Source: Sweltsa coloradensis
Taxonomy: Eukaryota > Arthropoda > Insecta > Plecoptera > Chloroperlidae
Assembly (NCBI GenBank): GCA_024449915.1
Contig: JAMZAV010000027.1
Span: 186,001-250,000 of the forward strand
Direction: 5' to 3'
DNA length: 64,000 nucleotides
Shown here: positions 1-10,740 of the stretch, piece by piece
How positions within the stretch are numbered: position 1 is the stretch's first letter
Layout: every line of letters starts with the position of its first letter
The notes under the pieces: model-generated
Databases searched by the model: none
The model's input: the letters and a program-made list of their open reading frames with translations, nothing else
Told to the model about the DNA's origin: nothing
Position numbers and translations under genes: made by a program

Positions 1-235
1 TTGCGTTTTTTATGAGAAATTTTTTTTTCCGATTGCGCTCAAAAACGTGGCAGTTCTAAGTTCAGAGATTTCGAAGGCCTCCATAAAATTTCATCGCAAT
101 CTTTGATCGGAGTATCGGTTTTGCCGGAATCGTGCTAACAAACAGACAAAAATACAGAAAGAAAAAAAAAACATTCCGGATTTTTTTCTCCAGTGTAGTG
201 AAATGGAATCTTCGCTTCGCTCGCTACGCTCATCC
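1..235 (-). repeat. dispersed repeat family A, truncated by window start
   Basis: Minus-strand copy running from GGATGAGCGTAGCGAGCG (at 235) through ATTCCATTTCACTACACTGG and ATCCGGAATG to the window edge. It matches the copies at 293-777, 13582-14352, 17366-17815 and 22440-22860. It faces the next copy head to head across a spacer of about 57 bp. No coding function is supported, although the short frame across this part is conserved between copies because the DNA is. Confidence 0.85.
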
Positions 236-292
236 AAAAAGATACTCATTTAAAAAGAAAAATAATACAAGTTTTCAATCACTAAGCTGATT

Positions 293-777
293 GGATGAGC
301 GTAGCGAGCGTAGCGAGCGAAGCGAAGATTCCATTTCACTACACTGGAGAAAAAAATCCGGAATGTTTTTTTTTCTTTCTTTCTTTCTGTTTGTATTATT
401 GTGTGTCTGTTAGCACGATTCCGGCTAAACCGATACTCCAATTGCGATGAAAATTTATGGAGGCCTTCGAAATCTTTGAACCAAGAACTGCCACGTTTTT
501 GAGCGCAATCGAAAAATTATTTCTCGTAAAAATCGCAATTTTACGATTTTTTTCGATTTTTAAAAAATTCCTTCGACTTATAACACCTACATGCTTTATT
601 CGAATCTAATGATTTTTTCACAGAACCTTTATTTTATGAATTTATATATTCGTGTGAAATTTGAGCGCAATCGAAAAATAATTTTTCATGAAAATCGCAA
701 TTTTACGCTTGTTTCGTTTAAAAAAATTACGCTCATCCAACAACGCGCCTGAAAAAGCGTTTGCGAAGCTTCCTAGT
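293..777 (+). repeat. dispersed repeat family A
   Basis: Starts GGATGAGCGTAGCGAGCG and contains the TTCCATTTCACTACACTGG block. It then has AT-rich subrepeats with GAGCGCAATCGAAAAA, and ends GCTCATCCAACAACGCGCC...TTCCTAGT. The terminal AACGC...GCGTT short hairpin and CCTAGT end recur in other copies. The class is uncertain. Confidence 0.85.
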
Positions 778-784
778 TGACTAG

Positions 785-2550
785 TCACGTCACTTTCTCA
801 ATTTGGTTAGTCTCGAAACACACCGAAGGTGGAGTTGATAATATTCCTGGTCGAGATGGAATGTTTAACTTCTGTATTGTATGATATTAGCCAATTTGTA
901 TAGTTGCAGAATGTAATCGTAATGTTAAGTGTGAATTTCTTAATATTCAGGCATTTACGAAGGTAAATGCTAGGAGTTAAATGGAATACAAAACATATTG
1001 CTATGTTACAGTTTTAATTTTTAGTATGGATTTTGTATCGTTAAAATAGAGCGTCCTTTTTAAAAATCAAAATGCGTTTACGTATGCGTGTGATGGAATG
1101 TTGAATAGGCTTACGTGAATAACGTTGGACATTTGAGTAAAAGAAGGAAAATATCAATGTAGAATTTTGAAAGCGACATGTTCAATGCTTGTCATACGAA
1201 CTGACATAAATGATTATTTGTACTATGTTGGATGGTTTATAATTTTAACGTAACTTTTGTTTCTAGCTTTTGTAAAACGAATATTTAATCGATTGCTGCT
1301 TAAATTCCTGGCGATGTTTTTTGCAATGACGAATCACAATGCGCTTGGCAATGAGAATTGTTTTTATTGTTATTCAAACGAGCGAAGAGCAATGTAGAGC
1401 GGAGCAAGGGCGCTCGATGGTTGGCTACACAATGGCTTCCAATGACAAACTGAATATGATTGTTATTCAATGAAAGCGATATCACTGCGCGACTTGAAAC
1501 TCCAATTTGGATCTAAGTGAAAGTTATTCAGATGTGTCGGCTTCACTGTTTTACAGCCCTATTCAGTTATGTCATAATACGATTATATGAATAATATTAT
1601 GCTGTGCTTTGTGTACGCAACAGCTTAGCTCTGTATAAGATATTCCGTTGAATGGGCTCATCAATTTCACACCAGTAACGCTGGAAATCTATTACAACAT
1701 TACAAAAGAAAATTTTCCGACTCGAACAGTCTTAACAGTTTTAATCACCTCAGGATAAATATATCCGTTGTTTTAAACTGTGGGTTTTACAACCTGCAGG
1801 CAAATTTAAAATAAGGAATTGTCCTAACGACGCAACGCAATAGTACTTTAAACGTTTTTCGCAAATGTTTCCAATTTAATTCTGGTCTTGAGAACTGAAC
1901 TACCAGTATACGGAATGATTTAAATTAGTTTTGCATGATTCTAGTTAGTTATGTTTCATTCTTCTCATAATATTTTTTAGACCAAATATTATTAATGCAA
2001 CGAGGATAATCGAGATGTACAATAGGCGGATGTTACGACGAAATGAAGAGGCATGATAAACAAAGCATAATCTTAGTCTGCTTATGTCGATATGTAGGGT
2101 TAATTGCCTTCAAGTAGGATTTGAGAAAAGAATGTGACACCCCACGAAGTAACAAATACGTGTGATTATTGCATTCAAAGCTCAATACTCCGAAAACAAC
2201 AAGTCCTAAGTTTCCTTAACTATCAATTTGAAATACATGGAAATGATTGAATATTTTTTGTTTCAAACCGATATCTTCAAAATACCATAAATTAAAATGG
2301 TGACATACGCAGGCTACACAGTCAGTTACTATGACAAAAACAAAAAAGTAGTTTAAAACCACTGGGGTGATTAGGATCGCCAAAGCGTGGCCTGCTAACA
2401 AATCTTGTGTTGTACTGTCACCTTGTCACATTTATCGCTTGCGGAGAACAATGATGAATACAAGTTCTGGTGTAAATGCAACAATTAAAAGTAAACACGC
2501 GACGAAACGCAACGCAAGTACTTTTAATATTAATTAATACAATTAAAAAA
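785..2550. other. AT-rich intergenic or downstream intron sequence
   Basis: No gene, exon or known element recognised. The only shared item is a short dispersed motif at about 800-840 (TTTGGTTAGTC...GAAGGTGGAGTT), also seen at 2.7, 12.9, 15.3 and 42.0 kb. Confidence 0.5.
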
Positions 2551-2552
2551 GT

Positions 2553-2628
2553 CCATATCGACCGGGATACGAACCCCGGTCTCCCACATTCTTGGTAGGC
2601 GCCTTAGCTAACTAGACCACCGATACGG
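2553..2628 (-). repeat. tRNA-like Pol III sequence (SINE head or decayed tRNA)
   Basis: A 76-nt segment has a 7-bp acceptor-like stem (CCGTATC with GATATGG), an A-box-like TGGTCTAGTTAGC and a B-box-like GGTTCGTATCC. A run of six T follows at 2545-2550. The T arm is abnormal (over-long stem, 8-nt loop) and the anticodon loop CAAGAAT lacks the usual U33, so I do not call a functional tRNA. A sibling head occurs near 12990 behind the same upstream motif, which points to a SINE family. Confidence 0.55.
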
Positions 2629-2659
2629 TAACCATTTAGCTTCTGAATTGTAGATCCAT

Positions 2660-2712
2660 CTATAATTCCACCTATGTGAGTGTTTCCCGACTAACCAAAT
2701 CGAGAAACAAGT
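2660..2712 (-). repeat. 45-bp dispersed motif upstream of the tRNA-like sequence
   Basis: Read on the minus strand: TCGATTTGGTTAGTCGGG, then AAACACTCACATAGGTGGAA. Near-matches lie at about 800-840, 12896-12945, 15313-15356 (plus strand) and 41985-42020 (minus). At 2.7 and 12.9 kb the motif is followed by a tRNA-like A box. Confidence 0.6.
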
Positions 2713-2747
2713 ACTTTAACGTACTCACACACATGTGTGTGGCATGT

Positions 2748-2825
2748 GTGGCTCGTTGGTCTTGTGGTTAGCATATCTGTTTCCAATGCAGAAGGCCTAG
2801 GATTCGATTCCCGTTAAAGTCAGAA
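2748..2825 (+). repeat. second tRNA-like sequence
   Basis: GGCTCGTTGGTCTTGTGGTT resembles an A box region and GGATTCGATTCCC a B box. The arm pairing is poor, so this is a tRNA-derived repeat head rather than a tRNA gene. Confidence 0.45.
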
Positions 2826-2884
2826 GTTTTTTTAAACTTCTGAGTTGGACTCAAGTCCATCAGTTCTTGTATTAGGAATTTGTA

Positions 2885-3137
2885 AACGGTGGCTTTGGAG
2901 CCGTCCTAGCAACGAGGCACATAATAAATTCAAGTTTGTTCTGAATCGGCCTGGTTGATTCTGGCGTTAATCCGCGGGTGTTCGCACTGTCCATACCACT
3001 GATTGCTATATTTCCTATTAACAATTATCGATCTTTGGTTGGTTATCGCTCACTCGTCGATTGCGTCGGGGCCTACAGGGTTGGCTTGGTCGCATTGGTT
3101 TACTGTCCCCCACTGAAAATCAGTTATATGACTGAGT
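2885..3137 (+). repeat. dispersed repeat family B
   Basis: Begins ACGGTGGCTTTGGAGCCG and includes GGCCTGGTTGATTCTGG and CAGTTATATGACTGAGT at the end. A second copy lies at 41055-41310 on the same strand, and an inverted end fragment at about 16235-16312. No coding capacity was recognised. Confidence 0.75.
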
Positions 3138-3553
3138 GGGTGTCACACTATCCGTTTCTGACGGTCCCGCGAAAGCGGATGCGCTTTAAACGGATGGCCT
3201 CTACCATGTCACACCAATCCGGTTAATTGCGTTTTAGCAGGACATAAACTGGTCAGTTCTCCTCGAGTAGTGAACGTGGTGAGTCGACTACTCATGGAAA
3301 AGGTGGTGGAAAACAATTGAAAAAACTTTAAAACGGTCCGTTTCAACGGGACAGTGTGACACCTTGCACTTAACTGCGTGTGTTGTCGCTCACATCCCGC
3401 TGTCCGTTCATCCCGTTTCGCGGCAGCATGTTGCGGTAGTGCGTTAGCAACGGACAGGTGTGACACGTCGCATTTAAAACCGTGTACTGTCACCATCCCG
3501 CAAAAGCGCATCCGCTTTCGCGGGACCGTCAGAAACGGACAGTGTGACACCCC
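3138..3553. mobile_element. MITE-like element with 50-bp terminal inverted repeats
   Basis: The left end starts GGGTGTCACACTATCCGTTT and continues to GCGCTTT at 3187. The right end (3502-3553) is its reverse complement with a single mismatch over about 50 bp. The interior is GC-richer, with internal repeats of the GGTGTCACACT/CCGTTTC pieces, and holds no transposase. It abuts the end of family B. No clear target-site duplication is visible. Confidence 0.8.
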
Positions 3554-3559
3554 ACTAAC

Positions 3560-5860
3560 AATTTATTTATTTTATTATGGAGGCTAAAGAGGGTATGGAT
3601 GTGTTCCATAATCCTATACTGGTCAATCTGTACTTTGATGAGGGACGGCGAACTAAACTGAGAATTTAACTATCTCATTTCGAGTGAGCTACCAAGACAC
3701 AAAAACTGAGTTATAGTTTGCCTTTTTACCTTTCCAGGAAACAAGGCAGAAGTGAAGAAGGAAAATATATGACGAAGGGGAAGAACGGATGCGCACAACA
3801 AGTGAGAACAAGTGTTATGCCCCATTCAAATAGAAATCGCACTTTAGAATGAAATTCTACTTAAAATCCAAGCTACTGATTGGGGCTTGATGTTTGTTGT
3901 CGTGTCAAAACTCGTTACAAGAAATGTACGTAATCTAATATTCCAAAAACCATCACGAATGAAGTATTTTACGTTAGCCCTACATTAATTATAGTATTAT
4001 TGATTAGAAATGTTATGAATTATATTTAAATGTCTAAAACAAACTTTGTACATAATTTGTAGATAAGTAAATATCAAAATACATGAAATGTTTACCAATC
4101 TTATTGAATATGCTCATAAAGTATCTCGCCTCCATCCTAGCTCCTTCATATCAATAATTTGCACGTGATTTTTACGTTTATAATCACAGTTTTAATTAAC
4201 TTACTTTTCCTTAAAAACAATATACAAATTTATATAAATATTGTCGACACCAATTAATTACGTGTTTAATAAATACCCCTTGGTTTTGTTCTTTGAAGAT
4301 GAAGATTGACACACCACACAACTCAATACAACACATCGTCGTAAGTTTAAACTAGATTGTGTTAGCATAACGACAGTTAAGAGCGTTCACCACCTGCGTT
4401 TTAGGCATTTTGCTGTTTGCTCGGCTAAATGACACCACAGTTGTTAGAAATTTTGAACATATCTCAGGAAAGTGGAAATAAAGGTCTCTATATTAACACA
4501 TTCCTAAAATTTGTTTTGAAATAATTCATAAAAAATAAATAAGATTTCACGAATTTCAATTTTGTTCAAAAGCAAAAGTCCAAAATTGACTATATTCGTG
4601 AATTTTTTCTGGCTGATCAAGCTAAAATTTTGAAAATCTATGACTGTAAGAACGGTATGCTTTATTGACAAGTTTGCAAAATTGTATATTCGTAGGATGC
4701 TTCTTGGCCGAGCGAACCGCTATTTACTAACTGCCAAAAGGGTGGTGAACCCTCACTCGAAAATATGGATATCTATAAAAAGAGCCGGTCCCGAAATGTA
4801 AATGAACTGAAATGAAAGTATAGAAGGCCCTTCTTTATTTGCGCACTAAAAAAATAAAAATAATAAATAAATACATAATTGAATCACTTCTTCCTTAACC
4901 TCGTTGACTGCATCCTTAACCAAACGATGGCGCATTGAATTAACAACACTGTTCTAATATTCGATCTTTTTTCTCTAATGTAATAAACAGGGATGCGTTT
5001 AACACCCAATAAGTGACTTCTGCGGTTGTCGTACACTGATGACCAAAATAAAATTTATAAAGGGCATGCTCATTGTTTTTCCAAGACATACATATTATCA
5101 ACATTCATAATATTTGTTTCTTCTTTTATTGCGAATTTCTATCTCTGTTCTCTGTGTCTACACAGTTAATTTTTACCGCGTTGCGTGCGTTGGCAACAAG
5201 TACACTAGTTTCCTCAAATACTGCAACGACATACTTGGGCCATACTCCCCAAATTTAGCAAAGGAGGCGATGGAGAAAAAAAACTAGCGATTTGGTCTGA
5301 AACTACCAGGACGAAAGTAGATAAAGAAGTTATTTGAGGAACTTCTTTGTCGTCTTGAAGAAAGTAGCCAATCAAAATCCATATCTAGACTAGCGGGTCT
5401 ATTTACTAATCGTATGACAATAGTCAATCGACAGCGACCACTTTGTTAAACAAAAACTCGTAAACCGAGCAAAGCATCACATTTTTGCGTGTCGCTGAAG
5501 CAAATGTTAGCTCTGATGGTCAATTTAGTAAGTTGTCAATGTCGATTGATAAACTTAGCACGATTTATTCTATTTACGAAGATGTCACTATCGATCGCCA
5601 ACTGCCGTGAGTTAGTAAATATACCCCCTGTGCTGCTCAATAACTCCAAAAAGTGGTAGTAGACGGTAGTAGTGACGCTGGTGACGCGGGGTTGATTTGG
5701 CCTGAAACTTCCTCGAAATTTTCGTCCTTTGATTTCGCCCATATTTCCCTGGAGTAGTCGTATTGTTCCTCCCACGGTGTTCGGTTTCCTTGCACGCAAC
5801 CAGGCTTTACTTATTATTATTATTAATAATGCGTACACCATCTCGTGACGTCACACTGTG
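3560..5860. other. AT-rich sequence downstream of exon F, no gene seen
   Basis: If the receptor gene continues on the minus strand, this is intron before the unseen M4 exon. I looked for an M4-like hydrophobic exon here and did not recognise one. Confidence 0.45.
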
Positions 5861-5867
5861 TACGTAC

Positions 5868-6070
5868 GTTGTGCACTGTCGCCGGGTGTCGGTGTTTGTC
5901 TCGAGGTTCGAACTGCAGGAAGACCAGGCGTGCCAACTTGTCAAGCACGAGGAAACGAACCAACCGGGGGACACTGGAGCCGCGCACCCCTCTGTGATAG
6001 ACGTTCAAGGTCACGACGGACAACCCCGAGGCGAAGGTCACCAGGCAGATGCTCACTCCGTAGTACATGC
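5868..6070 (-). CDS. nAChR alpha subunit, exon F (M3 and start of M3-M4 loop)
   Basis: Sixth visible exon, 203 nt if it ends at donor GTACGT. It follows acceptor ctctag and starts GC, completing Ser. It reads MYYGVSICLVTFASGLSVV, TLNVYHRG, VPRLVRFLVLDKLARLVFL, then FEPRDKHRHPATVHN. YYGVSICLVTFASGLSVVTL is transmembrane segment M3, and NVYHRG is the conserved start of the cytoplasmic loop. An in-frame stop about 40 nt past the chosen donor supports splicing before it. The donor choice is the least certain boundary of the six. The remaining cytoplasmic loop and M4 exons were not found between here and position 1 and probably lie beyond the window edge. Confidence 0.9.
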
Positions 6071-6325
6071 CTAGAGGTGACAAGGACATTCGTTATAGGC
6101 AGTTTATAATAACTATTTATTTATTATTCATTGATATATTTGCATGCATTATTTTTTATAGTAACAGACAAAACATGTAAATGTGAATGTAATAGTAACA
6201 AAAAGAGCATCTACCCCGTATTACTTTCTTACCTGTTATTCTTGTTACAGAATATCCTTACATTACAAAAAATGTTGTCATGTTCAAACTTTAAATAACA
6301 TATGAAATAAATTCAACGTAAATTT

Positions 6326-6391
<66 letters not shown>
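6326..6391. repeat. TA dinucleotide microsatellite
   Basis: Almost pure (TA)n with one GATA interruption, directly left of the inverted-repeat element at 6422. Confidence 0.95.
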
Positions 6392-6394
<3 letters not shown>

Positions 6395-6421
6395 GTTTTT
6401 AAGGCTTTCGTGGCCCGAAGT

Positions 6422-7075
6422 ATTAGAATCACAATTGTAAACTTGTCGGGTTATTTCGCCACGTCGATTTGACTGTGATAGTGATACTTGGTTACCGGCA
6501 ATTAAAGTTACTCAATCTGCTACATTTTCGACTCCGTTAGCACCAGCCTTGAAATCGTCTGAAACGGGGGACAACACCACACAGGTCACAGTCGTAGCTA
6601 ATTCTAGTGTTTTAAACTCTAACGTTTTAATTTCTAACGATAAGGATAGGCTTTTAAATAACAATACTATAATGACACGTTTGAGAACTCGTGGACAGGG
6701 TAGTGAACCAAGTGGCAGTGCAGTTAACCACTTGAGTGTTAAATTTGTAACGCCCGCGTGTGAAGTGTTAAATACGAACTTTAATAGGAAAACTATGACA
6801 ACACGTGCTATGTCACGCGCTAATGAGAAATAACGATATTTTACCTTGACAACACGTGTGGTCACGTGCTTATAACTTTTACTATTAGGCAGTGTTTGAT
6901 GACGATGCGCAGTATCAACAACTGAGCATCTACTTCCGACTCAACTAGTCCGAGCGAGAGCTTCAGCAGTCAGTCGTCCTGATGACGGGACCCAGAGCGG
7001 TCCAGAAACGTTGACATGGGTAAGTCAAATCGACGTGGCGAAATAACCCGACAAGTTTACAATTGTGATTCTAAT
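6422..7075. mobile_element. element with perfect 53-bp inverted ends, possibly Penelope-like
   Basis: The ends at 6422-6474 and 7023-7075 are exact reverse complements, starting ATTAGAATCACAATTGTAAA. Just left is AAGGCTTTCGTGGC, which recurs at about 50530 and 54128. Inside is a Ser/Thr/Asn-rich stop-free stretch near 6500-6833 with no recognised domain. Close to the right arm lies a hammerhead-like core (6979-7009). Such motifs are known in the terminal repeats of Penelope-like retroelements; assignment to that group is inference, since no reverse transcriptase is present. Confidence 0.6.
6979..7009 (+). other. hammerhead-ribozyme-like core
   Basis: CTGATGA at 6979-6985, a 5-bp helix GGACC (6988-6992) with GGTCC (6999-7003), then GAAAC at 7005-7009. 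This is the order of the hammerhead core around stem II. The bases next to the helix (CG and A) do not pair, and stems I and III are unclear, so activity is doubtful. Confidence 0.4.
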
Positions 7076-7084
7076 ATATATATA

Positions 7085-7420
7085 TGTTTTGAGTATCTTT
7101 ACGGTAAATAATCACACACAGTATTATAGAAAATAACTTTTAATCCCAACGTTTCAGAAAAACCGTTTCCATTTTCAAGGGAGGGAAGGGTAAAACAAAA
7201 TTCAATAAACAACAGCATTATAAAAATAAACAAATAGTAACAAAAAACACACTACTGTGCAAACACAGAAAATTACAAAGATAATGCTGTTGTTGTTTTA
7301 TTGGATTTTTGTTTTACCCTTCCCTTGAAAATGGAAACATAGTTTTTCTGAAACGTTGGGATTAAAAGTTATTTTCTATAATACTGTGCGTGATTATTTA
7401 CCGTAAAGATACTTAAAACA
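7085..7420. mobile_element. long palindrome with Penelope-type GAAACGTT motifs
   Basis: Arms 7085-7221 and 7281-7420 are near-perfect reverse complements with a 59-nt centre. Each arm carries TTGAAAATGGAAAC and TTTCTGAAACGTTGGG, the spaced pattern seen in degenerate hammerhead-bearing repeats of Penelope-like elements. It could be two inverted copies of a terminal repeat or a foldback MITE. It begins nine bases after the preceding element. Confidence 0.7.
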
Positions 7421-7450
7421 TTAACCATGGATCACGAAAGCTTAAGACAA

Positions 7451-7452
<2 letters not shown>

Positions 7453-7486
<34 letters not shown>
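7453..7486. repeat. TA dinucleotide microsatellite
   Basis: A (TA)n run. Immediately downstream, the minus strand of 7548-7605 again holds CTTGAAAATGTCTGACG ... GAAACGTCGG, a third hammerhead/Penelope-type motif. Confidence 0.9.
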
Positions 7487-7489
<3 letters not shown>

Positions 7490-8980
7490 AAAAACAAGGA
7501 TCTTGGGTAAAACCGCGTCGAAAATAAGATGAACCAGGGCAGAACCTGGGCGTCCACCGACGTTTCGTCTGTACTACGTCAGACATTTTCAAGGTTGACT
7601 GTGACTCTACGGAGGTTGGAAAAATATCTATTGCCAATGTTGACATACCTTCCACATTTTAAATCACTTTGTAGAAGATTCCACAACGAGACAAATCGAT
7701 TAGAAAAGCGTTCTGTTTGAAGTTATGCTTCAACTTACGCGTGTAAATACTATTTAACACGGGTATCTAATTTCGAGCATGCTTTAATAAAATATCAATA
7801 AAGTAGTACGAGAGTATTGTTACTTTTTTTCTTGAAAATCCAAAAAAGTAATAATATATAATAATTTTGCATTGCCAAATATACAAGTCTCCACTTTTGC
7901 TACAATATCAAAAAAGCCTCGCGATATCATTATTTCCATAATTAATAGTTGTCACACAAGATAACCAAACGATTATCTGAAACAAGTGTTTTAGTGATAC
8001 TTTAATCACATGTCCTTTCCTCTAGCCTTTCCGACGAGAACTTTCACGCTGGTAATTGGCTTCGTCGATAGTAAGCAACAACTTTGAGAATATCCGGGAA
8101 ATTGTGGAAGGAGTACACGAACAGGACTCAAATTCCAGCTTACAGTTAAACAAATAATCACAAAATTACCAAAGTCGAAAACCGTTTTGGCATCGAAAGG
8201 CTAGTTCGGAAGATTCGCGTCCGTAAGTTTGATGGGTGTGAGTGAGTGACGTCATAGCTGGCTACCTGTGAGTAGGGTTCAATGCGTGCGTGTGGCACAC
8301 CGCGCACCAGGCAGGCGTATAGCGTGCACAATACCAACTAAAAGCTGCTGTAACTCACGAACTAACTGGCCATTTACGCTCGTCTTTCCACATGAAGTTT
8401 CCCCAACATTTCAAAGTAATCCAAAAACTATTTTTTGGTTGGTCCAGCGCACCTTTAATAACACAACGAGTGTTGTCAAATGCATTTTTGCCTCCCACTG
8501 GGTGTGTGCTTCTGTTACGTAGCCTTGTCAAACGCTTGAGTTTTTCCGTAACTGTGTTGAAAACAGTTCATTTTTCTCCATCAAGAACAGAAGTTATAGA
8601 AAAACAGGCATTTTTTCATGTGGGACTTACCCCAAAGGGTTTCTTTGTATGACTTGAAAATGTACTCAAAAAGTAATTCAACCGTTTACAAAACAGAACA
8701 TTCAATCGAGACTCAAAAACTCTGGTAATAACACATCTGGAACTAAAATTGGCTGCGCACAGTGCCATATTATAGAGCGAGAATTCTTTTCCACGCTCTA
8801 TGCTCAGCGTGGTTTTGAAACTAGTATTTCAATCGACTTTTATTTACTGCGAGCCTCATATACAAGAAACGTCCGTTCTAAGATGTTCGTTTATGATTAC
8901 TAAATGCCTGACAACTTACATTAAAACACTAGTTTTAAGAAATTTAAAATTCGAGGGTCAAGTACCTATGTTGTGCATTT
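7490..8980. other. no gene recognised
   Basis: AT-rich sequence between the Penelope-like remnants and a decayed LINE. Open frames near 8268-8652 show no recognisable domain and are treated as chance. Confidence 0.4.
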
Positions 8981-9039
8981 TCTCTGGCAGCATAATGGTT
9001 TGCTTTATTCTTTACATAGATGATATATCTACTATAATG

Positions 9040-9883
9040 GAGGAATCAATTATATCTTATATGCTGATGACTTGGTCTTTTATTTAGAAGGTGTGGATGT
9101 TGAAGAGATCGTAAGACGTCTTCAAGAAGTTTTTAAAGAGGATGGATGATTGGTTTAAAACTCAGGAACTTGATATTAATTATAGTAAACAAATTTTATG
9201 ATTTTTTCATAAGGCTAATGATAGAAGCATGAATGATATTCATTTGACGTTGAATTGTAATGGTAAGCTAATTTCTAGAGTATATGAATTTAAATATCTT
9301 GGAGTTTTCTTAGATTGTAATTTAAATTTTAAGAACATTATGAATATGTATGTAATAAAGTATCATCAGCAATAGGAATTATAAGTAGAATGAAGAGGTT
9401 TGTAACAGAGAGAATGTTGAGGTTACTTGTAGATTCTTATATTCACTCTATTATTGATTATTGTTTATGGTTTGGGCAGTAAGACCTTCTACCGATATGT
9501 TGTACTTCAGAAGAGAATTGACCATCTGTTTGATTCAATTCCTATGACCCCAGATTTACAATCTGATTGCTTCACGATTGAGGAAAGAATGAAATATAAC
9601 GTACTGGTAAATACATACAAAAAAGTATTGAAAGGTAAGTATTCAGGTATTATACCCAATATTTTTCAATTTGTTTTATCGTGATAGAAATTCTATTCTA
9701 ATAAACTCTTTGAAAGTTCCTAAATTATTTCTGAATCATTAAGAAAGTCATTCTTGTACAGAGGAGTATCCTTTTGGAATTCAATTTCTTATGATATTAG
9801 AAGCCAGTTTACTGAGCTAGGAATAGTACAATTTGAAAGTAAAATTGAAGCAATGATAATGAATCGAACAACAAAGAAGAATT
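9040..9883 (+). pseudogene. LINE reverse transcriptase fragment with frameshifts
   Basis: Piecing frames together shows LYIDDIS, then YADDLVFYLEGVDVEEIV (the catalytic YADD at 9058-9069) and a frameshift at about 9143. Then come DDWFKTQELDINYSK, EFKYLGVFLDCNLNF, a further shift near 9335, SAIGIISRMKRFVTERML and SLRKSFLYRGVSFWNSISYD. The finish is FESKIEAMIMNRTTKKN and a stop at about 9883. At least three frameshifts and a stop make it dead. In non-LTR elements this protein copies RNA into DNA at a nicked target. The fragment covers only the palm and C-terminal part, with no endonuclease domain seen. Confidence 0.85.
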
Positions 9884-10344
9884 GATTTTTTTACTATTTA
9901 TTTGTGGGGCATTGTCTCTGTGTTTATGTATGTTAATTTCTCTTCATATGTTCTTATTTATGATTTTGCTGTTCTCTTTGTTTGTTCATTATTGCTTTGA
10001 TTTTGATGTATTCAATGTATTTTCAATTGATATTTTTCTGCCTAGATTGTCTGGTTGCCGCCCACTGGTGGAACTTGCAACTTGAGTTAGGTGTCCTGTA
10101 TCATTGCTGTGATCAGTTTTTGACATGAACAATTTTAAATAATTATATATCTGATATAATTATATATTAGAGTCAAGATCTTTTGCACTAAATTGTTGAT
10201 TTGAACACAAGAATGATGGTTGAACACAAGAATGAAGATTCGCGTTCGGTGGTTTCTTCCGCGAAAGATTGATTACTCCCTGATTTGCTGTTCCTGATTT
10301 TTGGCAAACCTCATATTCGTTTGAGTGGGATCGTCTAATAAATC

Positions 10345-10530
10345 AGTTTTTTTTTTTCTTTTTTCTTTTTTAATGTTTTTTTTTTCTTCTTCTTTTTTTC
10401 TTTCTTCTTTCTTTCTTTCTTTCTTTCTTTTTCCGTTTTCTTTCTTTTTTTTTTCTTTTTCTTTGTCTTTTTTTTTTTTTTTTCCTTTTTCCCCCCTTTC
10501 TTTTCTTTTCTTTTCTTTTCATTCTACACC
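10345..10530 (+). repeat. polypyrimidine tract in the LINE 3' UTR
   Basis: T/C-only stretch of about 190 nt. The reverse-complement A/G tract occurs at 25770-25920 in the homologous minus-strand copy, flanked by the same TTATTAGACGATCCCACTC. The tract is therefore an inherited part of the LINE, not an independent microsatellite. Confidence 0.85.
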
Positions 10531-10723
10531 CTTTTTTATATTTGATTCATTCATTAAATGCATATAATATATATTTTTTTTTATTTGTTACCAAAATTGT
10601 TGTGTTTAAATGCATTGTTGTTGTAATGCTACTATTTCAAATATCTACGAAAATGTAGTTTATTGTTGTTTCTACTTTCTGCATCTATGTAATTAGATTT
10701 ATTTAGTTGTCCTCCTTTGTAAA

Positions 10724-10740
10724 TCAGTTTTTATAACTGA
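10724..10740 (+). promoter_or_regulatory. conserved 3'-terminal hairpin of the LINE
   Basis: TCAGTT pairs with AACTGA across a 5-nt loop, just before the AATAGGATAGACGT and (AAAT)n tail. The stem is kept in the copies at 25441, 40400, 63137 and 63800 while the loop varies. In other LINEs such terminal hairpins bind the element's reverse transcriptase; here that is inference. Confidence 0.6.

Noticed and set aside
1300..1485. Short frames scattered through introns (also 2216, 8268, 14238, 20020, 30490, 37956, 56881)
   Set aside because: Lengths of 60-130 codons are expected by chance at this scale, and none shows a motif, signal peptide or family resemblance.
2553..2628. Functional tRNA gene
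   Set aside because: The acceptor pairs well, but the T arm is too long, the anticodon loop lacks U33, and a related truncated head elsewhere points to a SINE.
5858..6109. Plus-strand frames over exon F
   Set aside because: They are antisense shadows of the M3 exon.
10325..10567. Phe/Ser-rich membrane-like protein
   Set aside because: It is the translated pyrimidine tract of the LINE 3' UTR.
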